DNA of 64,000 bases from Cellulosimicrobium funkei (GTDB lineage Bacteria > Actinomycetota > Actinomycetes > Actinomycetales > Cellulomonadaceae), in contig NZ_SOZH01000008.1 in NCBI RefSeq assembly GCF_004519295.1, positions 248,001-312,000 on the forward strand. The letters run 5' to 3'. Position 1 is the first letter of the stretch. Every line of letters starts with the position of its first letter. Below are positions 42,236-51,181 of the stretch, one piece after another. Position numbers and translations under genes: made by a program. The notes under the pieces were generated by a model that saw nothing but the letters and a program-made list of their open reading frames with translations, ran no database searches and was not told the DNA's origin.

Positions 42236-43039
42236 TCAGCCCCAGGTGAGCGGGTCGAGCTCGAGGTGGAAGCGGAGCCTGCCCGGGTCGACCGGGGACC
42301 CGTAGCGCGGCGCGAGCGACTCTTCCAGGGCACGCGCGTGCTCCGGCCAGGTGTCCTGGGCGTTCGCCAGGAGGAGGGAGAGGTCGGCGTGCCGGTCGGC
42401 GACCCCGAGCCGCCCGACGTCGACGAACCCGCGGAGCTCCAGCGTCTCGGGGTCGAGCAGGACGTTGGGCAGGCACAGGTCGCCGTGGCAGACCACGAGG
42501 TCCGTGGCCTGCTGCTCCCGCCGCCACGGGAGCTCGGCGGTGAGCTCGGCGAGAAGGTCGGCGGGATCCCGGGACTCCTGCTCCGGGCGTAGGAACTCCG
42601 GGTGGACGCGGCCGCCGTCGACCACGTCGCGGGCGAGGGCGACCATGGCGTCGAGGCTCCGGTCGAACGGGCAGTCGACCACGGGGAGGTCGTGGAGGGT
42701 CCGCGCCGCCGCGAGGACGCTCGTCCAGGCGCGGTCGACCTGGTCGGGGCGGACTGTGTCAGCGGGCACGCCCGGCACCGTGCGCGTCACGAGGACGGCC
42801 TGCTCCCCCGTGTCCTCCCACACCAGAACCTCGGGGACGACGATCCCGCGCTCAGCCGCCCAGAGCGCGCGGTCCCGCTCGTCCGCCAGGTCGGCCGCCT
42901 GGTCCGGGCCCACGACCTTGGCGTGCCGTGCGCCGTCCGCGCTGACGAGCACGCGGGCCGAGGACTCGCCGCTCCCGACGTCCCGCCAGGCGTCGTCCCG
43001 GAGCGCAGCAGGCACATCGGAGACAGGGGACGGGTCCAT
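42236..43039 (-). CDS. APH(3'')-like aminoglycoside phosphotransferase
   Basis: A 267-residue kinase-fold protein. The catalytic loop is 'VCHGDLCLPN' (His185-Gly-Asp187) and the Mg-binding site 'GFVDVGRLGVADRHADL' (Asp207). These and the length match APH(3'') and APH(3') enzymes, which phosphorylate streptomycin or kanamycin-type drugs; the 'HGDLCLPN...VGRLGVADR' wording is nearest the APH(3'') branch from memory. Substrate is not proven. TACGGT six bases before the ATG suggests a leaderless transcript. It lies within the Tad locus, between tadC and the pilin gene, with a hexanucleotide repeat upstream and a long tandem array downstream, so it looks inserted. Confidence 0.82.
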   Translation of the reverse strand: MDPSPVSDVPAALRDDAWRDVGSGESSARVLVSADGARHAKVVGPDQAADLADERDRALWAAERGIVVPEVLVWEDTGEQAVLVTRTVPGVPADTVRPDQVDRAWTSVLAAARTLHDLPVVDCPFDRSLDAMVALARDVVDGGRVHPEFLRPEQESRDPADLLAELTAELPWRREQQATDLVVCHGDLCLPNVLLDPETLELRGFVDVGRLGVADRHADLSLLLANAQDTWPEHARALEESLAPRYGSPVDPGRLRFHLELDPLTWG

Positions 43040-43073
43040 GCGGCCACCGTAGCGACCCGACTCGACACCGACA

Positions 43074-43134
43074 CCGGCCCCGGCCCCGGCCCCGGCCCCG
43101 GCCCCGGCCCCGGCCCCGGCCCCGGCCCCGGCCC
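43074..43134. repeat. Hexanucleotide tandem repeat (GGCCCC x about 10), non-coding
   Basis: An uninterrupted run of about ten GGCCCC units, 35 bp upstream of the APH-like start and 44 bp after the tadC stop. It abuts the position expected for the -35 box of the APH-like gene. Confidence 0.95.
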
Positions 43135-43178
43135 GAAAGTAACACCGACGCCCGCCTCTGCCTCCGGACCTCCGACAC

Positions 43179-43778
43179 CTATCCGGAGAGCAGACCCGCC
43201 CCGAGGGAGACGAGGACCGGCAGCAGTCCGACGAGCACGAACGCGGGGAGGAAGCAGGCACCGAGCGGGAGCACGAGGTGCACGGCGAGCCGCGCCGCGG
43301 CAGCCTTGGCCGCTCCGGTCCGGTCCTGGCGCGACGCCCCGGCCGCCGCCCGCAGCGACGACGCCGGAGCAGCGCCGTGCAGCCACGCGGGCCGCAACGC
43401 GCGCTGCACGACCCCGAGCCGCGGCGGTGCACCCGCCCAGGCACCATCCCACGACGCCCCGAGGAGGAGCGCCGCGCCGGCGGCGCGCAACCCCGCACCG
43501 TCGCGGCCCCCGACGCACGACCCGACGACGTCGATCGCTCGCGGGATCGCCGCACCCGACCCGACGGCGGCCGCGAGCAGCTCGAGGAGCACCCCGGTCT
43601 CGATGCCGGGTTCGCCGTCGTCGCCCCGGCGCCGTCGGCCGCCCGGGCCGTCGGCGGGATCGCCCGGCGCGAGCACTGCCCGCCCGACGGCGACGGCGCG
43701 CCGTCCGGCCTCGGTGCGCGCGGACCACCACGGCGCCGCGCCCACCAGGACGCAGAGCGCCACGAGGACGAGGGTCAC
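43179..43778 (-). CDS. tadC: Type II secretion F-domain protein, TadC-like
   Basis: A 199-residue membrane protein with an N-terminal helix, a cytoplasmic F-type helical domain ('IETGVLLELLAAAVGSGAAI') and two C-terminal helices ('VLPLGACFLPAFVLVGLLPV'). It forms the inner-membrane platform with TadB. The GTG at 43778 is backed by AAGGAG. In other actinobacteria the DUF4244 pilin gene follows directly; here 1.4 kb of repeat and APH-like sequence intervenes. Confidence 0.82.
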   Translation of the reverse strand: MTLVLVALCVLVGAAPWWSARTEAGRRAVAVGRAVLAPGDPADGPGGRRRRGDDGEPGIETGVLLELLAAAVGSGAAIPRAIDVVGSCVGGRDGAGLRAAGAALLLGASWDGAWAGAPPRLGVVQRALRPAWLHGAAPASSLRAAAGASRQDRTGAAKAAAARLAVHLVLPLGACFLPAFVLVGLLPVLVSLGAGLLSG

Positions 43779-43821
43779 CGGCGCACTCCTTCCCGGGCAG
43801 GCCGCTCCGCGCGCCGCGCGG

Positions 43822-44472
43822 TCACCGGTCGTCCCCCGCGGTGCGCGCCCGCTCGACGAGCCGCGCGGACCATGTGCGGCCCGCGACGAGCAGCAGGACC
43901 CCGACGAGCACGCCCGCCGTCCCGAGGCCGCCGTCGGTCGCCGTGCCGAGCGGGTCGGCACCCAGCACGTAGCCGAGCAGGACCCCGACGACCGGGAGCC
44001 AGAGCAGCACGCGGGCGGTCGCGCGCGGTCCGGCGAGCGCCGCCTCCCGCTCGGCCCGCGCCTCGGCGTCCGCGGCCACGGACGCGGCGACCTCGTCGAG
44101 CACGGTCGCGAGCGGCGCACCGAGCTCCGCGGCCAGCCGGCACGCCGCGACGAGGGCACGCGCCGTCGCCGGACCGCCGACGTGCGGCGCGAGGTCCGCG
44201 ACCCGCGGGACACCCCCGCCGTCGACCCGGACCCCGACCGCACGACCCCACGCGACACCCGGCGCGGCTCCGGACCGCAGGAGCGCCCCGACCTGCGTCA
44301 CGACGACGCGCACGAGCTCGGGCACCGCTTGCGGTCGGGCCGGGCGGCGCAGGACGGACCACCGCACGCCGCGCGACGCCGACCGACCGACGACCCTGCG
44401 CGCCGACCGACCGCCCCGGGCCGTGGCGCACCAGACCGCGGCACCGACGAGGAGACCCACGAGGACCGTCAC
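43822..44472 (-). CDS. tadB: Type II secretion F-domain protein, TadB-like
   Basis: A 216-residue membrane protein with an N-terminal helix, the T2SSF helical domain ('VTQVGALLRSGAAPGVAW', 'AACRLAAELGAPLATVLDEV') and two C-terminal helices. It pairs with TadC. The GTG start overlaps the stop of a 24-codon bridging ORF that itself overlaps the end of tadA, so translation is probably handed from tadA through that ORF. It is shorter than proteobacterial TadB, as usual in actinobacteria. Confidence 0.82.
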   Translation of the reverse strand: MTVLVGLLVGAAVWCATARGGRSARRVVGRSASRGVRWSVLRRPARPQAVPELVRVVVTQVGALLRSGAAPGVAWGRAVGVRVDGGGVPRVADLAPHVGGPATARALVAACRLAAELGAPLATVLDEVAASVAADAEARAEREAALAGPRATARVLLWLPVVGVLLGYVLGADPLGTATDGGLGTAGVLVGVLLLVAGRTWSARLVERARTAGDDR

Positions 44473-44543
44473 GCGCGCACTCCCCCGCCGCGCACCGTCC
44501 GGGCCGCACCGGCGCGGAGACTCCCGGCACGTCGTCGCGTCAT
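44469..44543 (-). CDS. 24-codon bridging ORF between tadA and tadB
   Basis: An ATG at 44543 overlaps the tadA stop (ATGA), and its own TGA at 44471-44469 overlaps the tadB GTG (GTGA). The peptide is 24 residues and basic (starts MTRRRAGSLR). It has no own Shine-Dalgarno. It may be real only as a coupling device that carries ribosomes across the 67-bp gap; a peptide function is unproven. Confidence 0.4.
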   Translation of the reverse strand: MTRRRAGSLRAGAARTVRGGGVRA

Positions 44544-45928
44544 GCGGACCACCGCCCCACGAGCTCGTCCCACGCCGGTCCCGCGACCGGCCCCGCCGCG
44601 CCCGTCGACCCGCCGCCCGGCGACCCGTCCCCCGTCGACCCGCCGCCCGGCGACCCGCCTACCGTCGACCCGCCGCAGGGCGACCCAGCGCCCGGCGGCA
44701 CGACGGTCCCGTCCCACGACCCCGCGACGTCCACGCGCAGCGCGCCGCGCTCGTCCTGCCGCACGACGCCGAGCTGCGCGAGGACGCGCCGGGTCGTGCC
44801 CGCCGTGCGGACGCGGCGCAGGTGCAGCACGACATCGAGGCCGCCCGCGGCCTGCGCGGCGACGGCGGCCCGGTCCATCCCCGCGAGCGCCGCGAGCGCC
44901 TCCAGCCGGGCGGGGACGCCCTCGACGTCGTTGGCGTGGATCGTCGCGAGGCCGCCGTCGTGGCCCGTGTTGAGTGCCATGAGCACCTCGCGGACCTCCG
45001 GCCCGCGGCACTCGCCGAGCACGATGCGGTCGGGCCGCATGCGTAGCGCGGCGCGCACGAGGTCGGCGAGGTCCACGCCGCCCGCGCCCTCGACGTTGGG
45101 CCGCCTCGCGGTGAGCGGGACGACGTGGGGGTGGTCCGGGTCGAGCTCGCGCGCCTCCTCGACGCAGACGACCCGCTCGTCGGGCGGGACGAGCGCGAGG
45201 AGGGCCGCGAGGAGCGTCGTCTTGCCGGTGCCGGTGCCGCCGGAGACGAGGACGTTCGCGCGCCGCGCGACGAGGCCGCGCAGCACCGGCTCCCACGCGT
45301 GCGGGACCGTCCCGCCCGCGACGAGGTCGTCGAGCCGGAACGTCCGGGTCCGCAGGACGCGCAGCGAGACGACCGCCCCCGTCGCGCACACGGGGGCGAC
45401 GACGGCGTGCAACCGGGTCCCGTCCGGGAGGCGGGCGTCGACGACGGGTGACGCGTCGTCGAGCCGCTGCCCGCCCGCCGCGGCGAGGCGCACCGCGAGC
45501 GCCCGCACCGCCTCGGGGCCGCCGAGCGCGACCTCGACCCGTTCGAGGCCGGCGCCGCGGTCGACCCACACGTCGTCGGGCCCGTTGACGAGCACGTCCG
45601 TCACGCCGGGCTCGTCGAGGTACCGCTGGAGCGGCCCGGCCCCGAAGATCTCCGCGTGGGCCGTCCGGGTCAGCTCGCGCAGCGCGGTCGTGCCGAGCAC
45701 CCGGCCCGACGCCCGCAGCGCGTCCGCGACGGCCGCGTCGCCGAGCACCTCGGTGGCGCCGCCCGGCTCGTCGCCCGACCGCACGAGGCGGTCCCGGACC
45801 CCGTCGAGCAGGGCGACCCGGCCGCGCTCGGCACGCGGTGGCGCCTCCCCGCGGCGCTGCGCCCCGTCCGCGACACCTCCGTCCCGACCACGCCCGCCGC
45901 GCGGCGCACGCGCCTCCCGCGCGCTCAC
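44540..45928 (-). CDS. tadA: Secretion ATPase TadA (CpaF-like)
   Basis: A 462-residue secretion ATPase powering Flp pilus assembly. Walker A 'GGTGTGKTT' is at 230-238; an Asp box and Walker B lie in 'RIVLGECRGPEV' (about 301-312), and the His box in 'LATIHANDVEG' (from 327). The N-terminal domain includes 'YLDEPGVTDVLVNGPDDVWV'. After residue 410 a Gly/Ser/Pro tail of about 40 residues, coded by a 30-bp tandem repeat, precedes the end 'WDELVGRWSA'. The GTG overlaps the CpaE-like stop (GTGA). This is the heli_sec ATPase class of the helicase/secretion neighborhood. Confidence 0.93.
   Translation of the reverse strand: MSAREARAPRGGRGRDGGVADGAQRRGEAPPRAERGRVALLDGVRDRLVRSGDEPGGATEVLGDAAVADALRASGRVLGTTALRELTRTAHAEIFGAGPLQRYLDEPGVTDVLVNGPDDVWVDRGAGLERVEVALGGPEAVRALAVRLAAAGGQRLDDASPVVDARLPDGTRLHAVVAPVCATGAVVSLRVLRTRTFRLDDLVAGGTVPHAWEPVLRGLVARRANVLVSGGTGTGKTTLLAALLALVPPDERVVCVEEARELDPDHPHVVPLTARRPNVEGAGGVDLADLVRAALRMRPDRIVLGECRGPEVREVLMALNTGHDGGLATIHANDVEGVPARLEALAALAGMDRAAVAAQAAGGLDVVLHLRRVRTAGTTRRVLAQLGVVRQDERGALRVDVAGSWDGTVVPPGAGSPCGGSTVGGSPGGGSTGDGSPGGGSTGAAGPVAGPAWDELVGRWSA
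44604..44693. repeat. 30-bp tandem repeat x 3 in the 3' end of tadA
   Basis: GTCGAC recurs at 44604, 44634 and 44664, each followed by CCGCCGC and a similar GCGACCC tract. The units encode a ten-residue Gly/Ser/Pro block (such as GGGSTGDGSP) three times in frame, with the last unit more diverged. Confidence 0.9.
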
Positions 45929-46641
45929 CGGGCAGGCCCGAGGTAGCGCGCGGCGAGCTCGCGACCGGCCCGGACGACCGGCCCGCGCCCGACGCACGGC
46001 CCGTGCCCCCGCTCGACCGCGCCGGCGAGCGCACGGTCCCACCCGGCGGTGGCGGCGACGTCGAGCCCGACGGCGGCGGCCACCTCGGGCGGCGAGAGCC
46101 GACCGGGTGCGGGGCCGCGCGCGACGAGGGCGGCCCGGCCCGGCAGACGGTCGCGCACCGCAGCGGCGCCCGCGACCCCGGCGACGTCGAGCGGGGTCAC
46201 GAGGAGCACCTCGTCGCACGCCTCGAGCAGCGACGCCCCGGCCGCACCCGCCCCGAGGGCCGCACGGTCGGCGTCGAGCACGAGCACCCCGGACCTCGCC
46301 GCCGTGGCCCCGGCGAGCGCGGCGACGACGTCGGCGAGCGCCGCCTGCTCCGGGCCTCCGCCGCGCTCGGTGCTGACGACCGGCACGGTGCCCCAGCGGG
46401 GCAGGCGCGCAAGGAGGTCGTCGCCGTCGAGCCGGCCCCGCGCGTCGGCGAGGTCCGGCCAGCGCACGCCCGGGTCCTGCTCGACACCGAGCAGGACGTC
46501 GAGGCCCCCGCCCACGAGGGAGAGGTCGACCAGGCACGTCGGCGCGCGCCGCCGCGCGACCGCCCGGGCCAACGACGCGGCGACGACGCTCGCCCCCGCC
46601 CCGCCGCGCGCACCGACCACCGCCACGACCGCTCCGTCCAT
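45925..46641 (-). CDS. CpaE-like MinD/ParA-family ATPase (Ssd-like)
   Basis: A 238-residue member of the SIMIBI ATPase class, first in the Tad operon. The deviant Walker A is degenerate: 'GARGGAGASVVA' lacks both lysines of KGGXGKT. The Walker A' Asp in 'CLVDLSLVGGGLDVLLG' and the loop 'DEVLLVTPLD' remain. The related septum-site protein family in mycobacteria shares this loss, so it may bind nucleotide weakly or act as a scaffold that places the pilus machine. It overlaps tadA by four bases. Confidence 0.85.
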   Translation of the reverse strand: MDGAVVAVVGARGGAGASVVAASLARAVARRRAPTCLVDLSLVGGGLDVLLGVEQDPGVRWPDLADARGRLDGDDLLARLPRWGTVPVVSTERGGGPEQAALADVVAALAGATAARSGVLVLDADRAALGAGAAGASLLEACDEVLLVTPLDVAGVAGAAAVRDRLPGRAALVARGPAPGRLSPPEVAAAVGLDVAATAGWDRALAGAVERGHGPCVGRGPVVRAGRELAARYLGPAR

Positions 46642-46782
46642 CGCGCTCCCCCGCCCTCCGTCGACCGGGGACCACCGTGCCCTCTGGGCGAGGGCCGCCG
46701 TCGGCCCCCGACCCGCCCTGGGGACGAGCCGGTCGGCGAGCGCTCCTGGGGACGGCCACGTTCCGCCGCTAGGCTCGCGACC

Positions 46783-47604
46783 GTGACCCCGCTCCCGGAC
46801 CCGACGGACCCGCCGCGCGCCGGCCGGGTCGCCGCGTTCTTCGACCTGGACAAGACGATCATCGCGACGTCGTCGGCCGCGGCGTTCTCGCGGCCGTTCT
46901 TCGCGGGCGGGCTCATCAACCGCGGGGACGTGCTGCGCAGCGCGTACGCGCACTTCCTGTTCATGGTGGGCGGGGCCGACGCGGACCAGACGGAGCGCAT
47001 GCGCGCGCACCTGTCGAACCTCGTGACCGGCTGGGACGTCGCGACCGTCTCTCGCATCGTCGAGGAGACGCTCCACGAGCACATCGACCCGGTCGTGTAC
47101 GCGGAGGCGGTCGAGCTCATCGAGTCGCACCACGAGCACGGGCACGACGTCGTCATCGTCTCCGCCTCGGGGAGCGAGGTGGTGGAGCCCATCGCCGCGG
47201 TGCTCGGGGCCGACCACGCCATCTCGTCCCGGATGGCCGTCGAGGGCGGTCGCTACACCGGCGCGATCGACTTCTACGCGTACGGCGAGAACAAGGCCGT
47301 CGCGCTGCGCGAGCTCGCGGAGCGCGAGGGCTACGACCTCGCGGCGAGCTACGCGTACTCGGACTCCGTGACGGACGCGCCGATGCTGAGCGCCGTCGGC
47401 CACGCGTTCGTCGTCAACCCCGACCGGACGCTGCGTCGTCTCGCCGCCGAGCACGGGTGGGGCGCGCTGACGTTCTCGCGGCCCGTCGCCCTGCGCTCGC
47501 AGCTCGCGGCGCCGACGCCGGTGCTCGCCGCCGCGGGCCTCGTCGGGCTCGGCGTCGTCGGGTGGCTCGTGTGGCGGGCCTGGCGCCGACGCTCGCGCGG
47601 CTGA
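46783..47604 (+). CDS. HAD-superfamily phosphatase, SerB-like (HAD-IB)
   Basis: A 273-residue HAD phosphatase. Motif I is 'AFFDLDKTIIATSS' (nucleophile Asp), motif II Ser in 'VVIVSASGSEV', Lys in 'GENKAVAL', and motif IV 'AYSDSVTDAPML'. A C-terminal hydrophobic helix ('LAAAGLVGLGVVGWLVW') with basic tail probably anchors it in the membrane. It belongs to the HAD-IB class with phosphoserine phosphatases and lyso-PA-type enzymes. Divergent from the Tad operon, as in other actinobacteria. TAGGCT seven bases before the GTG indicates a leaderless start. Substrate unknown. Confidence 0.88.
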   Translation: MTPLPDPTDPPRAGRVAAFFDLDKTIIATSSAAAFSRPFFAGGLINRGDVLRSAYAHFLFMVGGADADQTERMRAHLSNLVTGWDVATVSRIVEETLHEHIDPVVYAEAVELIESHHEHGHDVVIVSASGSEVVEPIAAVLGADHAISSRMAVEGGRYTGAIDFYAYGENKAVALRELAEREGYDLAASYAYSDSVTDAPMLSAVGHAFVVNPDRTLRRLAAEHGWGALTFSRPVALRSQLAAPTPVLAAAGLVGLGVVGWLVWRAWRRRSRG

Positions 47605-48018
47605 CCCTCTTCAGCGTCGCCGCCCGCGCGGCTGACCCGCCCGTCCGGCCCCCGCGGACGACCGCCGAAGGGCCCGATCCGGACCTCCCGGACCAACCGC
47701 ACCGGCGTGTTCGAACCCCGCTAGAACACGGTGTGGAAGAACCCCCGGAGCGCTTGCGCCCGCCGCCCCGGCGGGCTGTGATGGAAGGACAACAGCACCG
47801 CGGCGGTACCCACGCGCAGGGCAGTCCACCGAAGGACGCGCTGACCGGAGCGGACCAGGCCACGACGGCCCCCGACCCGTTGCAGCGACTTGGAGCGAGC
47901 GCGCCTGTTCACCGCCGCCGCTGGCGACCACGGCGTCCGCGAGGGCGCCGTCGTCGTGTCCGGGCTCACGCGCCCCGTTCCCGCGTCGCGGCCCGCCGGC
48001 CGGGCGATACTGGGGCCC
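47605..48018. other. 414-bp gap with no supported gene
   Basis: No convincing ORF with actinobacterial codon use was found. GATACT at 48006-48011 is the likely -10 box of the malic enzyme gene. A T-loop-like GTTCGAACC at about 47708 was examined for a tRNA and rejected. The region may hold a 5' regulatory element or promoter of the HAD/malic enzyme neighbours. Confidence 0.5.
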
Positions 48019-49491
<1,473 letters not shown>

Positions 49492-49493
49492 GC

Positions 49494-50315
49494 GTGCAGC
49501 GCGTCACGACCCGCAACGCGGCGTTCCAGCAGTGGGAGGCCCTGCTCACCAACCGCACGAAGCGGCACCGGGCGGGCGAGATGGTCGTCCAGGGGGTCCG
49601 GCCCATCACGCTCGCCGTCGAGTCCGGGTGGACCGTGCGGACGTGGCTCGTCGACGCCGACCGGTCGCTGTCGTCGTGGGCCCACACGATGCTCGATCGC
49701 ATCCGCGCGCAGCGGTTCGCCGTGTCGTCCGCGCTCCTGCGCGAGCTCGGCGGCAAGGAGGACGAGACGCCCGAGCTCCTCGCCGTCGTCGCGACGCCGC
49801 CCGACGACCTCGGCCGGATCGGCGGCGGCACCGTGGGCGCCGACTTCCTCGGCGTCGTGCTGGACCGGCCCACGAGCCCGGGCAACGTGGGGACCGTCGC
49901 GCGGTCGCTCGACGCGTTCGGCGGGAGCGGGCTCGTCGTCGCCGGGCACGCGGCCGACCCGTACGACCCGCGCGCCGTGCGCGCGAGCACCGGCTCGATC
50001 TTCTCCGTCCCGACCGTCCGCGTCCCCGCGGGGCGCGACGTCCTCGACTGGGTCGCCGCGCAGCGCTCCTCCGGGGTCCCGCTGACCCTGGTCGGGACCG
50101 ACGAGCACGGCGACGTCGAGCTCGCCGACCACGACCTCACGGGCCCGACGCTCGTCGTCACGGGCAACGAGACCACCGGGCTCAGCGCGGGCTGGCGCGA
50201 GGCGTGCGACGTCATGGTGAGCATCCCCATGCTCGGCTCGGCGAGCTCGCTCAACGCCGCGAGCGCGACGACGGTCGTGCTGTACGAGGCCGTGCGCCAG
50301 CGCCGGGCGCGCTGA
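49494..50315 (+). CDS. SpoU/TrmH-family RNA 2'-O-methyltransferase
   Basis: A 273-residue SPOUT methyltransferase. Motif 1 is 'DRPTSPGNVGTVARSLDAFG', motif 2 'LVVTGNETTGLS', and motif 3 'IPMLGSASSLNAASATTVVL', all complete and forming the trefoil-knot SAM site. The N-terminal 100 residues resemble the substrate-binding domain of rRNA enzymes. Probably modifies 23S rRNA; the exact nucleotide is not evident. The GTG starts two bases after the malic enzyme stop, so the genes are co-transcribed. Confidence 0.9.
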   Translation: MQRVTTRNAAFQQWEALLTNRTKRHRAGEMVVQGVRPITLAVESGWTVRTWLVDADRSLSSWAHTMLDRIRAQRFAVSSALLRELGGKEDETPELLAVVATPPDDLGRIGGGTVGADFLGVVLDRPTSPGNVGTVARSLDAFGGSGLVVAGHAADPYDPRAVRASTGSIFSVPTVRVPAGRDVLDWVAAQRSSGVPLTLVGTDEHGDVELADHDLTGPTLVVTGNETTGLSAGWREACDVMVSIPMLGSASSLNAASATTVVLYEAVRQRRAR

Positions 50316-50345
50316 CGGCACGCACGGCGGCGGTCGGCGCACGCC

Positions 50346-50389
50346 CGACGGCGGGTGCGGCGTCCCGGGGGGCGCCGCACCCGCCGTCG
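50346..50389. terminator. 17-bp perfect hairpin between convergent genes
   Basis: CGACGGCGGGTGCGGCG (50346-50362) pairs perfectly with 50373-50389 around a 10-nt loop. It lies 31 bp after the methyltransferase stop and nine bp from the stop of the convergent gene. Confidence 0.85.
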
Positions 50390-50397
50390 TCCCCGCG

Positions 50398-51114
50398 TCA
50401 GGACGAGCGCGGCGCCGTGCTGCCCGGGGCCCGGGTGATGTGGTGCACCGCCTGCGTGCGCAGGCCGGCCCCGTTGAACTCCTGGTAGATCTCCTTCGCC
50501 TCCTGCAGCGCCTGCTTGACCTGGTTCTTGTCGAGGTGAGCCGCGGTCAGCTGGTTCTGGTAGAGGTACAGGAACGTGTTGAAGTCGATCTTCGTCAGGT
50601 CCACCGTGGACTTGACCGCGACGAACGCGCTGATGCGCTCCATCTTCTCGTAGATGCCGCGGGCCGAGACGTTGAGGTACCACGCCTTGAGGTCGACCCG
50701 GACGATGGACAGGCCCTCGGTCACGACGTAGTACTCCTCCATCGTGCCGGTCGACGCCGACGCGCCGCCGAGGAACACGGTGAGGGCCTCGGAGATGAGG
50801 CCGCCCACCCCGTCGATGATGCTGTCCGCCGTCCCCGAGACGAACGACTTGAGCGACGACTTCACGGTGTCGGCGAGGTGCTCCGTCGACGTGGACGTGA
50901 AGGCGTGCACCTCCTTCTTGGACGCGAGGATGGACGTGATGGGCACGGTCGAGTTCGTGCCTCCCGCCCCGCGGAGCGACTCCTGGATCTTCGCCTCGAA
51001 CAGCTCGGCCTTCGTCTCGCCGAGCCGGGCGAGCGACTCCACGACCTCGCGCTGCGTCTGCGCGAGCTCGTCGCTGTTGTCGAACTGCTTGACGATGTCT
51101 CTCACGAGCGACAT
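50398..51114 (-). CDS. Uncharacterised protein with central Gly-rich hydrophobic segment
   Basis: A 238-residue protein I do not recognise. Residues 1-48 are helical and charged. A segment at about 92-121 ('FVSGTADSIIDGVGGLISEA', then 'LTVFLGGASAS') is glycine-rich and amphipathic. 'MEEYYVVTEGLSIVRVDLKA' begins a beta-rich part, and the C-terminus is helical (about 190-215). Lys, Ile, Asn and Tyr are far more frequent than in neighbouring proteins, suggesting recent acquisition. A strong Shine-Dalgarno (CGGAGGAAG) precedes the ATG. It follows the caspase-like gene by 67 bp on the same strand. The segment could insert into membranes; that is inference. Confidence 0.7.
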   Translation of the reverse strand: MSLVRDIVKQFDNSDELAQTQREVVESLARLGETKAELFEAKIQESLRGAGGTNSTVPITSILASKKEVHAFTSTSTEHLADTVKSSLKSFVSGTADSIIDGVGGLISEALTVFLGGASASTGTMEEYYVVTEGLSIVRVDLKAWYLNVSARGIYEKMERISAFVAVKSTVDLTKIDFNTFLYLYQNQLTAAHLDKNQVKQALQEAKEIYQEFNGAGLRTQAVHHITRAPGSTAPRSS

Positions 51115-51181
51115 GACTTCCTCCGATGACGTGTGGTGCGGTGTCGGAGCGCGGCGACCGCCCCGCCCCCGTGGCGCGAGG

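Noticed and set aside
47690-47740. tRNA suggested by a T-loop-like GTTCGAACC
   Set aside because: No complementary acceptor stem, D-arm or anticodon arm could be paired on either strand.
50398-51114. Bacterial gasdermin
   Set aside because: The N-terminal and strand pattern do not match the gasdermin sequences I know, and no obvious short inhibitory tail is visible. Only the general gene-pair logic is similar.
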